Notes under the pieces: model-generated | What the model saw: the letters and a program-made list of their open reading frames with translations, nothing else | What the model was told of the DNA's origin: nothing | The model's database searches: none | Shown here: positions 20,033 through 33,720 of the stretch, one piece after another | Position numbering within the stretch: the stretch's first letter is position 1 | How the letters are laid out: each line of letters opens with the position of its first letter | Position numbers and translations under genes: made by a program | DNA from: Planctobacterium marinum | Lineage (GTDB): Bacteria > Pseudomonadota > Gammaproteobacteria > Enterobacterales > Alteromonadaceae | Direction of reading: 5' to 3' | NCBI RefSeq assembly: GCF_020687805.1 | Contig: NZ_JAJEWQ010000001.1 | Coordinates: forward strand, 901,232-965,231 | Length of the DNA: 64,000 bases

Positions 20033-22306
20033 TTAATGTTCTGCCTTACTGTTTTTCTTCACGTTTTCATAAGTGAAGGACAGTTTATCGGCTTTCACAC
20101 CAATTTTCGCGACACCGCCATCCACCAATTCACCAAACAGCAGTTCATTGGCCAGTTGCTTTTTCACTTCTTCCTGCATGACACGGGCCATCGGTCTGGC
20201 GCCCATTGCTTTGTCGTAGCCTTTTTCGGCTAACCATTTACGCGCAGCATCGGTCACTTCCATAGACACGCCTTTGCCATCCAGTTGCGCCTGTAATTCT
20301 ACGATGAACTTGTCCACCACCTGCAAAATAACGTCTTCGCTGAGGTGGTTAAACCACACGGTAGCATCCAGTCGATTGCGAAATTCAGGAGAGAAAGTGC
20401 GATTGATCTCAGACATGGCATCGTGGCTGTGATCTTGCTGTTTAAATCCGATGGATTTGCGAGTCGTTTCCTGCACACCGGCGTTGGTGGTCATGACTAA
20501 GACCACATTACGGAAATCCACTTTGCGACCATTGTTATCAGTCAGTGTTCCGTGATCCATGACCTGCAACAGGATGTTATAGATATCGCTGTGGGCCTTT
20601 TCGATTTCATCCAGCAACACCACGGAATAAGGGTTTTTAATTACTGCGTCGGTTAACAGGCCGCCTTGATCAAATCCCACATAGCCGGGCGGTGCACCAA
20701 TCAAACGGCTGACCGCATGACGCTCCATATATTCAGACATATCAAAGCGCACCAACTCAACACCCATGACATTACTCAGTTGTTGCGTTACCTCAGTTTT
20801 CCCGACACCGGTAGGTCCGGCAAATAAGAAACAGCCTATGGGCTTTTTCTCATTACCCAGGCCACTGCGAGATAAGCGGATAGCGTCGGTCAAGGTATCA
20901 ATGGCTTCATCCTGGCCAAACACCACCATTTTAAGGTTGCGCCCCAGGTTTTTCAGTACGTCTTTATCCGATGCGGACACCGACTTTTCCGGGATTCTCG
21001 CCATTTTAGCGATGATATGTTCGATATCAGGCACACCAATGGTTTTCTTACGACGCGAAGCAGGCAACAACCTTTGCCCTGCACCCGCTTCATCAATCAC
21101 GTCTATCGCTTTATCTGGCAAGTGACGCTCATTAATGTATTTGGCAGACAACTCAGCAGCTGCCTGCAGAGCTTTGTTGGTATAGCGAATGCTATGGTGT
21201 TTTTCATAGCGGGATTTCAGTCCCATTAAAATTTTAGTGGTGTCGGATACGCTCGGTTCGGTGATATCAATTTTCTGGAATCGACGTGCCAGAGCGCGGT
21301 CTTTTTCAAAAATCCCCTGATATTCCTGATACGTTGTAGACCCAACACAGCGCAATTCACCACTGGATAGCTTAGGCTTTAACAGGTTTGAAGCGTCCAT
21401 AACGCCGCCTGAGGCGGCTCCAGCGCCAATTATGGTATGTATCTCATCAATAAACAAAATCGCGTCAGGGTCCTGCTGAAGCTCTTTCAGAATACCCTTG
21501 AGACGTTTCTCAAAGTCACCACGGTATTTTGTCCCTGCCAGCAGGCCGCCCAAATCCAGTGAATAGATAGTGGCTGAGGCAATCACATCAGGCACATTTT
21601 CCTCGACAATACGAAATGCCAGACCTTCGGCAATGGCGGTTTTACCCACGCCAGCTTCGCCCACCAATAAGGGGTTGTTTTTTCTGCGACGGCACAACAC
21701 CTGAATGGTGCGTTCCACTTCATCATCACGTCCAATAAGTGGGTCGATTTTACCCTCTTTCGCCAGCGCGTTAAGATTGCTGGAATATTTTGACAATAAA
21801 GACTGATTTTCTTCGCCTTCACTGCCCTCTTCCACCTCTTCGGCATCCGCCCCTGAACTGTCGTCTTCATTGCGACTGATGCCGTGCGAGATAAAGTTGA
21901 CCACATCCAGACGGGTCACATCAGCTTTTTTCAGTATATAAACCGCCTGTGACTCCTGCTCACTAAAGATAGCCACCAGGACATTGGCACCGGTGACTTC
22001 TTCTTTGCCGGAAGACTGCACGTGAAATACCGCACGTTGCAATACCCGCTGGAATCCCAGCGTGGGTTGAGTTTCGCGATCGGCTCCTTCTTCATCAAGG
22101 ATGAGCGGAGTGGTTTCTTTTACAAACTGGGTTAACTCTGCGCGAATGGCATCAATATCGGCACCACAGGCTTTTAGCGCCTCTTTTGCCGATGGGTTAT
22201 CTAATAGCGCCAGTAACAGGTGTTCCACTGTCATAAATTCATGTTTATGCTCTCTGGCGAAAATAAACGCTTCATTCAGGGTTCTTTCTAAATCTTTGTT
22301 TAACAT
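20033..22306 (-). CDS. clpA: ATP-dependent Clp protease ATPase subunit ClpA
   Basis: ClpA is the AAA+ unfoldase that feeds substrates, including ClpS-delivered N-degron proteins, into ClpP. It has 757 residues (E. coli 758). An N-domain of two Clp_N repeats comes first, then the first AAA module with Walker A '[15 protein letters not shown]', then the second with '[14 protein letters not shown]'. The ClpP-docking loop reads 'KSIGF'. ATG 22306 has AAAGGGGAAA upstream and matches the conserved '[11 protein letters not shown]'. clpS lies 17 bases upstream. clpP is not in this window. Confidence 0.98.
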   Translation of the reverse strand: MLNKDLERTLNEAFIFAREHKHEFMTVEHLLLALLDNPSAKEALKACGADIDAIRAELTQFVKETTPLILDEEGADRETQPTLGFQRVLQRAVFHVQSSGKEEVTGANVLVAIFSEQESQAVYILKKADVTRLDVVNFISHGISRNEDDSSGADAEEVEEGSEGEENQSLLSKYSSNLNALAKEGKIDPLIGRDDEVERTIQVLCRRRKNNPLLVGEAGVGKTAIAEGLAFRIVEENVPDVIASATIYSLDLGGLLAGTKYRGDFEKRLKGILKELQQDPDAILFIDEIHTIIGAGAASGGVMDASNLLKPKLSSGELRCVGSTTYQEYQGIFEKDRALARRFQKIDITEPSVSDTTKILMGLKSRYEKHHSIRYTNKALQAAAELSAKYINERHLPDKAIDVIDEAGAGQRLLPASRRKKTIGVPDIEHIIAKMARIPEKSVSASDKDVLKNLGRNLKMVVFGQDEAIDTLTDAIRLSRSGLGNEKKPIGCFLFAGPTGVGKTEVTQQLSNVMGVELVRFDMSEYMERHAVSRLIGAPPGYVGFDQGGLLTDAVIKNPYSVVLLDEIEKAHSDIYNILLQVMDHGTLTDNNGRKVDFRNVVLVMTTNAGVQETTRKSIGFKQQDHSHDAMSEINRTFSPEFRNRLDATVWFNHLSEDVILQVVDKFIVELQAQLDGKGVSMEVTDAARKWLAEKGYDKAMGARPMARVMQEEVKKQLANELLFGELVDGGVAKIGVKADKLSFTYENVKKNSKAEH

Positions 22307-22323
22307 GCTTTCCCCTTTACAGA

Positions 22324-22644
22324 CTATGCCTGTTCCATAGAACACAGCAGTGGATGCTGATGTTTGCGGGCATATTGATTCACCTGCATAACTTTCGTCT
22401 CGGCAACATCAGCGGTATAGATACCGCATACCGCTTTTCCGCGATAATGGACGGTTAACATAATTTGGTTGGCTTTTTCAGCGTCTAAGTTAAAAAACTG
22501 CATCAGAACTTCCACCACGAAGTCCATCGGCGTGTAATCATCATTGTTGAGCAGTACCTTAAACATGGAAGGCGGTTGCACTTTTTGTTTGACCGCTTCT
22601 AACTGCTTTTCCTGACCGGAATTTATAATGTCGAACTTACTCAT
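22324..22644 (-). CDS. clpS: ATP-dependent Clp protease adaptor ClpS
   Basis: ClpS binds N-terminal Leu, Phe, Trp or Tyr and hands the protein to ClpA. It has 106 residues, the same as E. coli. The hallmark '[24 protein letters not shown]' spans the N-degron pocket (Asn-Asp-Asp), and '[23 protein letters not shown]' forms the ClpA interface. ATG 22644 ('MSKFD') is taken rather than the upstream open frame to 22671. It is in an operon with clpA and divergent from cspD, as in E. coli. Confidence 0.97.
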   Translation of the reverse strand: MSKFDIINSGQEKQLEAVKQKVQPPSMFKVLLNNDDYTPMDFVVEVLMQFFNLDAEKANQIMLTVHYRGKAVCGIYTADVAETKVMQVNQYARKHQHPLLCSMEQA

Positions 22645-22719
22645 AACTATAGAATAGACTCTAACAATCAAATAGGTTTAAACTTTGGTAAATTAAATTA
22701 ATAAATTGTGAATTTGGGC

Positions 22720-22749
22720 TTGACACACTTAGGTCAAAAAATCTACAGT
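22720..22749 (+). promoter_or_regulatory. Sigma70-type promoter for cspD
   Basis: A perfect TTGACA -35 is followed after 18 bases by TACAGT (4 of 6 bases of the -10 consensus). The transcript would start near 22756, giving an ~80-base leader. That leader holds CCCAC ... GTGGG (22771-22795), a possible hairpin just before the gene. Confidence 0.55.
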
Positions 22750-22837
22750 TTGTTACAAATAATAAGAAATCCCACATCACATAAGAGATAGTGGGGGCAT
22801 TAAAAGTTCAGTTCAAGGAAAACTTAGGATCAGAAGT

Positions 22838-23056
22838 ATGGCTGTTGGTAAAGTTAAATGGTTCAATAATGCAAAAGGCTTCGGTTTCATCGTACCAGAT
22901 GGTGGCGGCGAAGACATTTTTGCACACTACTCCACTATTCAAATGGACGGTTATCGCACCCTGAAAGCCGGCCAGGAAGTTAATTTCGAAGTTGAGAATG
23001 GCCCTAAAGGCCTGCATGCTGAGAATATTACTTTCGAGCTAGAAGCCGAAAGATAA
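22838..23056 (+). CDS. cspD: Cold-shock-domain protein CspD
   Basis: The 72-residue protein is a cold-shock domain with RNP1 'KGFGFIV' and RNP2 'DIFAHYSTI'. The divergent position next to clpS-clpA and the sequence '[13 protein letters not shown]' with the acidic C-terminal tail identify it as CspD rather than CspA. E. coli CspD is a stationary-phase inhibitor of DNA replication; the same role here is inferred. It has its own promoter and terminator. Confidence 0.93.
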   Translation: MAVGKVKWFNNAKGFGFIVPDGGGEDIFAHYSTIQMDGYRTLKAGQEVNFEVENGPKGLHAENITFELEAER

Positions 23057-23082
23057 ATCGCTTCAAAAACATGATTTAAAGA

Positions 23083-23107
23083 AGCGAATCCCGACATTCG
23101 CTTTTTT
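23083..23107 (+). terminator. Rho-independent terminator of cspD
   Basis: The sequence contains a 7-bp stem AGCGAAT / ATTCGCT with a CCCGAC loop, followed by a T run (23102-23107). It lies 26 bases after the cspD stop. Confidence 0.8.
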
Positions 23108-23218
23108 GCTTTGTGCCAGATGAAAACACAAACTGTTTAAACAACAGGTTCTGGTGACTTTCCTCTGTTCAAAGCAAGCGGCGCTTTTAACGTGTTTCAG
23201 CTTTATATTTTTTCACAA

Positions 23219-23247
23219 AAAAACCCGGCATCTGTAGCCGGGTTTTT
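23219..23247. terminator. Terminator of isocitrate dehydrogenase (bidirectional form)
   Basis: AAAAACCCGGC and GCCGGGTTTTT form a perfect 11-bp stem with a seven-base loop. It lies 18 bases beyond the stop of the minus-strand gene and has a T tract in both directions. Confidence 0.85.
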
Positions 23248-23265
23248 GCTATTACTGGCGTACGC

Positions 23266-25530
<2,265 letters not shown>

Positions 25531-25729
25531 TTAGTCGAACGCAATTCAGCTAACGCGTATGTAGCCGAATTGACAATGGTACGAAAAGGGAAAATCCAGA
25601 ACATAAACAATAGATGAAAATTAAAACAAGACCAACTTCACCTCAGGTTTTATGCTCTGCCATTAAATACGTTGATCTTCGCTCATTGAAACACTCAAGA
25701 TCAACACACTTAAAGTTCGCGAAAGATGA

Positions 25730-25773
25730 TATACGGCTAAATTATGTAATTACAACCGCGTAAGCCGTATAAT
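25730..25773 (+). promoter_or_regulatory. 9-bp inverted repeat and TATAAT box just before rluE
   Basis: TATACGGCT (25730-25738) and AGCCGTATA (25763-25771) are perfect inverted copies 24 bases apart, ending four bases before the annotated rluE ATG. A perfect TATAAT lies at 25768-25773 but the -35 is poor (TGTAAT). It could be an operator-plus-promoter or an mRNA hairpin. Confidence 0.35.
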
Positions 25774-25774
25774 T

Positions 25775-26422
25775 ATGCAGAAAACCACAAAAAAATTGAA
25801 TTTTATGCCTTTTAAGAAAAAAGCGTATGGCAACCCAAAGTTTACCCCCCGGAAGGAAAAGCCGCTCCACACCAGGGTTATTCTGTTCAACAAACCGTTT
25901 GATGTGTTATCGCAATTTACTGACGCCGAAAAACGTCAAACCCTAAAGGACTTTATCGATATTCCCGATGTATATGCGGCAGGCCGGTTAGACCGTGACA
26001 GTGAAGGGCTACTGGTTCTTACCAACGACGGGAAATTACAAAACAAGCTCGCTTCGCCAAAACACAAAACCTCAAAAACCTATTGGGCGCAGGTTGAAGG
26101 CATTCCCGAAGAAACCTCTATTCAGGCCTTGTGTGACGGTGTAGAGCTAAAAGATGGTTTAACCGCACCGGCAAATGTAAAAATAATCCAGGAGCCGCAA
26201 ATTTGGCCTCGCAATCCCCCGATTCGCGAGCGCAAGTCCATTCCCACCACCTGGCTTAGTATCACCATCACGGAAGGCCGCAACCGCCAGGTGCGTCGCA
26301 TGACAGCCCACATAGGTCACCCCACCCTGCGCCTGATCCGGTATCGCGTCGGCAACTGGACCATTGATGGCATTGCCAATGGTGAATATCAGGAAGTTTC
26401 TCAGCGTCCAGGGTCAGCATAG
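25775..26422 (+). CDS. rluE: 23S rRNA pseudouridine synthase RluE
   Basis: RluE makes pseudouridine at position 2457 of 23S rRNA. The protein has 215 residues (E. coli 217) and reads like RluE: '[18 protein letters not shown]', catalytic Asp in '[19 protein letters not shown]', '[18 protein letters not shown]', '[23 protein letters not shown]'. The first ATG (25775) has no ribosome site; the ATG at 25805 is an alternative, and the TATAAT directly upstream would favour it. The basic N-terminus is variable in the family. It is divergent from icd. Confidence 0.93.
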   Translation: MQKTTKKLNFMPFKKKAYGNPKFTPRKEKPLHTRVILFNKPFDVLSQFTDAEKRQTLKDFIDIPDVYAAGRLDRDSEGLLVLTNDGKLQNKLASPKHKTSKTYWAQVEGIPEETSIQALCDGVELKDGLTAPANVKIIQEPQIWPRNPPIRERKSIPTTWLSITITEGRNRQVRRMTAHIGHPTLRLIRYRVGNWTIDGIANGEYQEVSQRPGSA

Positions 26423-26490
26423 CGGAAATTTAGCTGAACATTGTTTGCAGATCGTTGTCGAAGCCTCTCTGGCAATAATAAGGTGAAACT

Positions 26491-27054
26491 ATGAATGAAA
26501 AGCAAAAAATGATTTCAGGAGAAATGTACTCCCCGGGCGATCCCGAACTGGTTGAACTTCGTCGGCAGTGCAGACTGAAGCTGGAAAAATTGAATAGCAC
26601 CAGCCAAACCTTACCCGATGAAAGAGCAGAAATTATCAAATCGTTGTTTGGTCGTACCGGACAGCAAATATATATAGAATCAGACTTCAAATGTGATTAC
26701 GGGATGAACATTCATGTGGGCGAAAACTTTTATGCCAATTTTGGCTGTGTCTTGCTGGATGTCGCTCCGATAACCTTTGGTGACAATTGTATGCTCGCGC
26801 CTCAGGTTGGTATTTATACGGCTTCTCATCCCTTGACCCCAAATGCCCGCAATAGCGGCAAAGAGTTCGCGAGTCCCATTTCCTTTGGCGATAATTGTTG
26901 GGTTGGCGGGATGGCTGTTGTCAACCCAGGAGTTAAAATCGGTGATAATGTTGTGATTGCATCCGGTGCAGTTGTTACTAAAAGTTTCCCCGATAACGTT
27001 GTTGTTGCAGGGAATCCAGCGAGAATCATCAAAGAAATTGATCCCTTGTTATAA
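26491..27054 (+). CDS. Sugar O-acetyltransferase, maltose/galactoside acetyltransferase family
   Basis: This is a 187-residue left-handed beta-helix acetyltransferase. The N-terminal mac domain ('[18 protein letters not shown]') precedes hexapeptide repeats, and the catalytic His is in 'YTASHPL'. The coenzyme-A end has '[16 protein letters not shown]', '[30 protein letters not shown]'. It should move acetyl groups from acetyl-CoA to sugars or similar hydroxyls. It occupies the place between rluE and mnmA that nudJ holds in E. coli. ATG 26491 has AAGG about eight bases upstream. The substrate is unknown. Confidence 0.88.
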   Translation: MNEKQKMISGEMYSPGDPELVELRRQCRLKLEKLNSTSQTLPDERAEIIKSLFGRTGQQIYIESDFKCDYGMNIHVGENFYANFGCVLLDVAPITFGDNCMLAPQVGIYTASHPLTPNARNSGKEFASPISFGDNCWVGGMAVVNPGVKIGDNVVIASGAVVTKSFPDNVVVAGNPARIIKEIDPLL

Positions 27055-27299
27055 CCGCACAAAGCTATGCTGAGTCGGCGCAATTCCGAAATATCTGCAT
27101 CTGGCCAGCAGCAAAATCACTGCAATGCATTCGGTACGGTTCCTCAGTGTCTGCCTTAACGTTGCCAAAAAGCACTAACTTTTCTTCTGTTTTAGATGGA
27201 ATTGGAATGAATATCCCACTTTAATTTGTTAAAATCGCGCCCCATTTTAAGCAGCCCGAAACAAACAAGGTACGACAGCAATTTCTATGAGTAATTTCT

Positions 27300-28451
27300 A
27301 TGTCAGTTTTTGATCCCACGGCAATTACACAGTACGGCGAAGAAATCATACCGGAGCAGACCAAAGTCATCGTTGGTATGTCGGGTGGTGTGGATTCTTC
27401 CGTTTCCGCCTATCTGTTGAAAGAGCAAGGCTTCCAGGTGGAAGGCTTGTTTATGAAAAACTGGGAAGAAGACGACAATGACGAATACTGTGCTGCCGCT
27501 GAAGATTTGCAAGATGCCCAGCAGGTAGCTGACAAACTCGGCATTGAATTGCATACCATCAATTTTGCGGCTGAGTATTGGGACAATGTATTCGAGTATT
27601 TTCTGGCAGAATACAAAGCCGGCCGCACACCAAATCCCGATATTATGTGCAACAAAGAAATCAAGTTTAAAGCATTTCTGGAGTTCGCCGCAGAGGAATT
27701 AGGTGCCAATTACATCGCTACCGGCCATTATGTGCAAAGACGTAAAGATGGCGATAAGTGGCAAATGTTGCGTGGCCTGGACGACAATAAAGATCAAAGT
27801 TACTTTCTGTACACATTAGGAAGTGAGCACGTTGCGCAAACTCTGTTCCCCATCGGGCACATGGAAAAGTCTCTGGTGCGGGATATTGCTAAAGAACAAG
27901 GGTTAATTACTCACGATAAAAAGGACAGTACCGGTATCTGCTTTATTGGCGAGCGCAAATTTAAAGATTTCCTCGGTAAATTTTTACCGGCACAACCTGG
28001 CAAGATTGAAACCGCGGAAGGTGAAGAAATCGGCCAGCACGACGGCCTGATGTACCACACCCTTGGACAACGCAAAGGCCTGTTCATCGGTGGCACTAAA
28101 AATCACGGTGATGAACCCTGGTATGTCGTTGATAAAGACGTTGAGAACAATGTGCTGATCGTGGGCCAGGGCGCTAATCATCCTCGCCTGTTTTCCAATG
28201 GCCTGGTGGCAAAACAACTGCACTGGGTAGCCCGAGAAAACCCGGTTACCGCCGGCAGTACTTTGCGCTGCACAGTCAAAACCCGATACCGTCAGCAGGA
28301 TATCGATTGCCAGTTGACTATTGATGAACAAGGTCAGTGTCAGGTGCTGTTTGATAAACCACAAAAAGCGGTAACACCCGGCCAGTCTGCAGTATTTTAT
28401 GCCGATGAAGTTTGCCTTGGCGGCGGAATTATTGAGAGTTATATACGTTAA
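27300..28451 (+). CDS. mnmA: tRNA-specific 2-thiouridylase MnmA
   Basis: MnmA installs the 2-thio group on U34 of Lys, Glu and Gln tRNAs using sulfur relayed by the Tus proteins. It has 383 residues (E. coli 368; the extra residues are N-terminal). The ATP PP-loop '[15 protein letters not shown]', the catalytic Cys in '[12 protein letters not shown]' and the second Cys in '[17 protein letters not shown]' are all present. The stop overlaps hflD by one base (TAATG), continuing the mnmA-hflD-purB order of E. coli. Confidence 0.97.
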   Translation: MSVFDPTAITQYGEEIIPEQTKVIVGMSGGVDSSVSAYLLKEQGFQVEGLFMKNWEEDDNDEYCAAAEDLQDAQQVADKLGIELHTINFAAEYWDNVFEYFLAEYKAGRTPNPDIMCNKEIKFKAFLEFAAEELGANYIATGHYVQRRKDGDKWQMLRGLDDNKDQSYFLYTLGSEHVAQTLFPIGHMEKSLVRDIAKEQGLITHDKKDSTGICFIGERKFKDFLGKFLPAQPGKIETAEGEEIGQHDGLMYHTLGQRKGLFIGGTKNHGDEPWYVVDKDVENNVLIVGQGANHPRLFSNGLVAKQLHWVARENPVTAGSTLRCTVKTRYRQQDIDCQLTIDEQGQCQVLFDKPQKAVTPGQSAVFYADEVCLGGGIIESYIR

Positions 28452-29080
28452 TGAATCGATTTGATGAAATCCAACTGCCGCTGGCTGGTGTTTGCCAGGC
28501 CGCAATTCTGGTGCAGTCAATTGCCCGCAGCAAGCCTTACTCTGAAGATGCTTATCAAACCACTATCAGCTCCATTGTGGCTACCGATCCTGATGCTACC
28601 GTGGACGTTTATGGCGCACTTAAAAACCTGAAACTGGGATTTGAAGTACTGATTGCACAACTGGGTGATAAAGCCACTAAAGATCAGGAAATCACCCGCT
28701 ACGTCGCCAGCCTGCTTACGTTAGAGCGAAAAATAACGCAAAGTGACGGCAAACTGGCGGCCATTGGTCAACGGATTGAAAATATCAAACGCCAGACCAG
28801 TATGATGTCCTTATTTGAAAACCAGATGATTGCGAATCTGGCCAGTATTTACAAAGATAATGTGAGTCCGCTACCGCATAAAATCCAGGTAGCTGGCGAT
28901 CCGGCCTCTCTGAAACAACAATCCATCCAGGACAAAGTACGCGCCCTGTTATTAGGTGGTATTCGCTCAGCGGTTCTGTGGCGGCAATTGGGTGGCAAAC
29001 GCCGAAACATTATTTTCCAACGCGGTAAAATTTTGCAATCTGCAGAGAACACTTTAAAGACTATTAATCAAACTTTCTAA
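28451..29080 (+). CDS. hflD: High-frequency lysogenization protein HflD homologue
   Basis: The 209-residue, largely helical protein has the family's 'LAGVCQAAILVQSIAR' start and 'LGGIRSAVLWRQLGGKRR' near the end. E. coli HflD is a membrane-peripheral protein that binds phage lambda CII; its host role is unclear. The gene overlaps mnmA by one base and is followed by purB after 15 bases, so the three form one operon. Confidence 0.93.
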   Translation: MNRFDEIQLPLAGVCQAAILVQSIARSKPYSEDAYQTTISSIVATDPDATVDVYGALKNLKLGFEVLIAQLGDKATKDQEITRYVASLLTLERKITQSDGKLAAIGQRIENIKRQTSMMSLFENQMIANLASIYKDNVSPLPHKIQVAGDPASLKQQSIQDKVRALLLGGIRSAVLWRQLGGKRRNIIFQRGKILQSAENTLKTINQTF

Positions 29081-29095
29081 AACGGGGACTCCTGA

Positions 29096-30463
<1,368 letters not shown>

Positions 30464-30483
30464 CCCGTTTTATCGCCGGTTAA

Positions 30484-30511
30484 TCAGTGCCAGTCTCACG
30501 GCTGGCACTGA
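30484..30511 (+). other. Strong hairpin after purB, no T tract
   Basis: TCAGTGCCAG and CTGGCACTGA form a perfect 10-bp stem with an eight-base loop, 20 bases after the purB stop. It is followed by AATGTCCC rather than Ts, so it is not a classical terminator; it may protect the mRNA 3' end. Confidence 0.5.
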
Positions 30512-30579
30512 ATGTCCCAAATTTAACACTCTTTTCAGGCCACATCACATAAGCTAACTACACTGACTTTACCCTGTAG

Positions 30580-31818
30580 TTGAATAATGTGAATACCCCA
30601 AAATTAGACACAATTCTGTTGGCCGGTGCTAACCCACAGCAGCCGGAGCAATATCAATCTATACGATTCTCCAATGTACTCAGTCTGGTGGCTTGCGGTG
30701 TAATCCTGTTGCAGTTACCTGTTCAGCTTTTACTGTGGTCGGCACACAGTCCAATACAAATCCTGTTAATTTTAAGTCACGCATTTTTAATGACCGGCGT
30801 TCCGTTACTCAACAGAGCGAGCCGATATTGTGCCGCCCGGCTGTGCCTGATTTTGCTGTATTCCAGTTACATTGGGCTGTCGTCGTTTAATTATGACTTT
30901 TTAACCCCTATCCATTACTTTTTCCTGATTGCCCTGTTCGCAATCCCCTTTCTCCACTTTGACTTAACCACCAAAGAAGTGGTGTATATGATGCTATGGT
31001 TTCTGCTGGCCTATTTGTTTTGGGAAACTGCCCTTGTGGTTAATCCGTTAAATTTGGAAAGCGATCTGGCGACGGCAATTTTAAGTAAAAGCGATAAGCT
31101 CAGTTTTGGTATCAGCTGCTTTTTAACCGGTTATTTTATTTACGTGTCATTGAAGTCCAGTTGGAAAACTATCCGCAAAGAGCAGTTTAAAACCAATATG
31201 CTGCTGCTCAACATTCTCCCCAAAGAAGTCGCTAACCGCCTCAACCAGGAGGAAAAACCCATTGCCGATCACTTTGACAATGTCACCATTTTATTTGCTG
31301 ATATTGAAGGATTTTCCAACCTGGCCAAACGCTATCCACCAGGTGAACTGGTGTCATTACTCAATCAGTTGTTTTGTCGATTCGATCGCTTAGTCGCCAA
31401 ATTCGGCTTAGAAAAAATTAAAACCATTGGCGATCAATATATGGCCGTAGCCGGTTTGCCGGTTTACCAGGAGAAACACGCCATCAATACCTGCAAATGT
31501 GCTATCCGCATGCAGGAGGAATTTATTCTCTGGGCCAGAGAAAATAAGCTAAGCAATACGCTGCGCATAGGTATCAACAGCGGCCCCGTTGTGGCCGGCG
31601 TTATTGGTATGCATAAATTCAGCTACGACTTATGGGGTGAAGCAGTAAATTTGGCCTCTCGTATGGAAAGCCAGGGCTATGCCGGAAAAATACAGGTCAG
31701 TGAGGCCACTTATGACCTGGTCAAAGGACAGTTTATGTTTGATTACCAGGATACTATTGAAGTTAAAGGTATGGGCCCGCAAAATGTCTACTGGATTAAC
31801 GAACCCTATTCGGTTTAA
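30580..31818 (+). CDS. Membrane-bound class III adenylate/guanylate cyclase
   Basis: The 412-residue protein has about six membrane helices in residues ~30-195 and a cytoplasmic class III cyclase catalytic domain in ~215-405. The two metal-binding Asp sites are present ('ILFADIEGFSNL' and 'KTIGDQYMAVAG'), as are 'GINSGPVVAGVIG' and 'YDLWGEAVNLASRME', so it should be active and make cAMP. Adenine versus guanine specificity is not proved by sequence. The only plausible starts are TTG 30580 or GTG 30589, neither with a clear ribosome site. Its stop overlaps roxA by one base. E. coli has phoP-phoQ at this place between purB and roxA. Confidence 0.88.
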   Translation: MNNVNTPKLDTILLAGANPQQPEQYQSIRFSNVLSLVACGVILLQLPVQLLLWSAHSPIQILLILSHAFLMTGVPLLNRASRYCAARLCLILLYSSYIGLSSFNYDFLTPIHYFFLIALFAIPFLHFDLTTKEVVYMMLWFLLAYLFWETALVVNPLNLESDLATAILSKSDKLSFGISCFLTGYFIYVSLKSSWKTIRKEQFKTNMLLLNILPKEVANRLNQEEKPIADHFDNVTILFADIEGFSNLAKRYPPGELVSLLNQLFCRFDRLVAKFGLEKIKTIGDQYMAVAGLPVYQEKHAINTCKCAIRMQEEFILWARENKLSNTLRIGINSGPVVAGVIGMHKFSYDLWGEAVNLASRMESQGYAGKIQVSEATYDLVKGQFMFDYQDTIEVKGMGPQNVYWINEPYSV

Positions 31819-32960
31819 TGACAACACTCAAAATTAACAGCGCTGAGTTTTTAGCGCACTATTGGCAAAAGAAACCGCTGGTCATCAGGCAGGGCTTCCC
31901 GAACTTTACTGATTTCACCGACGAGCACGAGTTGGCCGGACTGGCCATGGAAGAAGAGATTGATAGCCGTATTATTTCCTTTGCAGACAATAGCTGGGAA
32001 GTAAGCTGCGGTCCCTTTGACGAGTTTGCGACAGTTTGCCAGGGGCAATGGACGCTATTGGTGCAGGGACTGGAAAACTATCTGCCAGAAGCTCAGGCAA
32101 TGATGGACGAGTTTGATTTTATTCCCGGCTGGCGCAAGGATGATGTAATGATGAGCTATTCAGTAGCCGGTGCCGGTGTTGGCCCTCACCTTGATCAATA
32201 CGACGTATTTATTGTGCAGGGTAAAGGCTCCAGACGTTGGCAGGTGGGTCTACCCGACGACTTTGAGGAAATCACTCCTCACCCTAAACTACGGCAGATT
32301 TCGCAGTTTACGCCCATCATTGACGAGATTTTGTATCCGGGAGATATCGTTTACATTCCGCCCGGACACCCGCACAACGGTGTCGCACAGGAAGAATGCC
32401 TGAACTATTCCATTGGTTTCAGGGCTGCCAACCAGATAGAACTGCTCAACAGTTTTTGTGATCACCTGCTGGACAACAACTGGCAAGGTAAACGCTACAC
32501 AGACCCTCAGTTGGCTGTACGAGCATTATCATGCGAGTTGCGTACTAACGAAACCGAGGCCTTCAGAAACCTGCTGAAACAGACCATTGACTCACCTGAG
32601 TTTGAAAACTGGTTGGGCACTCACCTGACTGATGCCCCGAAGTTTATTACCGAGCCCCCTGATGAAGATTATACCCCTGAACAGGTTCACCAGCTTTTAG
32701 CCAACCAGGTTTCTTTTATTAAAAGTCCGGGGGTCCGTCATTTGCACTATCAGGTGAATGACTCAGACAAGCGGTTATCCACATTCATTAATGGGGATTA
32801 TTATGCCTGGCCTGTAGATGATCAAAAACAGGTATTTTTATTACTCAATTCAACAGTTTGGCTGCCTGACAAGAAAATAAATTTCAATTTTAGTTCACAA
32901 TTTATTCACAACTTGTCTACAATGTTAAATAAGGGCTTATGGATAATACAATCTGATTAA
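31818..32960 (+). CDS. roxA: Ribosomal protein uL16 3-hydroxylase (JmjC oxygenase)
   Basis: RoxA (YcfD) hydroxylates an arginine of ribosomal protein L16 using 2-oxoglutarate, O2 and Fe(II). The protein has 380 residues (E. coli 373). The JmjC iron triad is visible: His and Asp in 'GVGPHLDQYDVFIVQ' and a downstream His in 'IPPGHPHNGVA'. The N-terminus 'FLAHYWQKKPLVIRQGFPNF' is typical. ATG 31818 overlaps the upstream cyclase stop (TAATG), so its translation may depend on the cyclase gene. Confidence 0.95.
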   Translation: MTTLKINSAEFLAHYWQKKPLVIRQGFPNFTDFTDEHELAGLAMEEEIDSRIISFADNSWEVSCGPFDEFATVCQGQWTLLVQGLENYLPEAQAMMDEFDFIPGWRKDDVMMSYSVAGAGVGPHLDQYDVFIVQGKGSRRWQVGLPDDFEEITPHPKLRQISQFTPIIDEILYPGDIVYIPPGHPHNGVAQEECLNYSIGFRAANQIELLNSFCDHLLDNNWQGKRYTDPQLAVRALSCELRTNETEAFRNLLKQTIDSPEFENWLGTHLTDAPKFITEPPDEDYTPEQVHQLLANQVSFIKSPGVRHLHYQVNDSDKRLSTFINGDYYAWPVDDQKQVFLLLNSTVWLPDKKINFNFSSQFIHNLSTMLNKGLWIIQSD

Positions 32961-33102
32961 ATAGTACAATTTTGAATACTCATACTTATGCATTCATATT
33001 GATTTTTTATTCAGAAATGTTACAACTATGGCTCTCGGAGCATGGCTGGTAACAATATTAATAAAGAACCGGTTGAAGTAAACTTACGCAGACACAACAA
33101 GT

Positions 33103-33564
33103 ATGAACGAATTCACTATTGAAAAAGTGAACTGGCGTCATTCCAAACGAAGGCTAAAGCGATTACGCGACAGAGTATTTGTTTGTGAGTGGCGAATCCC
33201 ACGCCAGTCAGAATTTGACCAACAAGATCCCAACTCAGAACATGTTTTGGTTGTTGATTCCGATGGCACAGATATCGCCACAGGACGTATAACGCCTGAT
33301 GGTGAAATCGGCAGAATAGCGGTGATCTCGCACCATCGCAGCGACGAAATATACGATGTGCTGTACACTTCCCTATTGCAAATTGCGAAAGAAAAAGAAC
33401 TGAACGACGTCTATGTGCAATGCGAATTAGAAGGCGTTGACCATTTCGAGTCTCAGGGCTTTCAGGCGATAGGTTCAGTGTTTATGGACTCAGGTATCCC
33501 GCGACAGCGTATGTGTTGTCCGGTAAATGACTTTTCCTGGTCAAAGGTTGAACTGACACATTAA
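33103..33564 (+). CDS. GNAT-family N-acetyltransferase
   Basis: The 153-residue protein has the GNAT fold order: 'RLKRLRDRVFVCEWRIP' at the N-terminus, 'ATGRITPDGEIGRIAVI' strands where acetyl-CoA pyrophosphate would bind, and 'FESQGFQAIGSVFMDSGIPRQRM' at the end. The pattern resembles ElaA/YjcF-type proteins. The usual Q/RxxGxG/A loop is weak ('SHHRSDEIYD'), so cofactor binding is less certain. It lies 142 bases after roxA on the same strand and is probably its own unit. The substrate is unknown. Confidence 0.8.
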   Translation: MNEFTIEKVNWRHSKRRLKRLRDRVFVCEWRIPRQSEFDQQDPNSEHVLVVDSDGTDIATGRITPDGEIGRIAVISHHRSDEIYDVLYTSLLQIAKEKELNDVYVQCELEGVDHFESQGFQAIGSVFMDSGIPRQRMCCPVNDFSWSKVELTH

Positions 33565-33720
33565 CGTCAGTTTCTTACAAATTCGCAATCTGCGATCCTG
33601 AGCAAGCTCATAATCAGAGCGGTAACCGGTGATTTATAATCTATATCACTAAACACCCTGATGGCGCATTGCGGCTGTCCCGTTAGCTATTACAAGTTTT
33701 ACCCTTGTAATTCAATGAAG

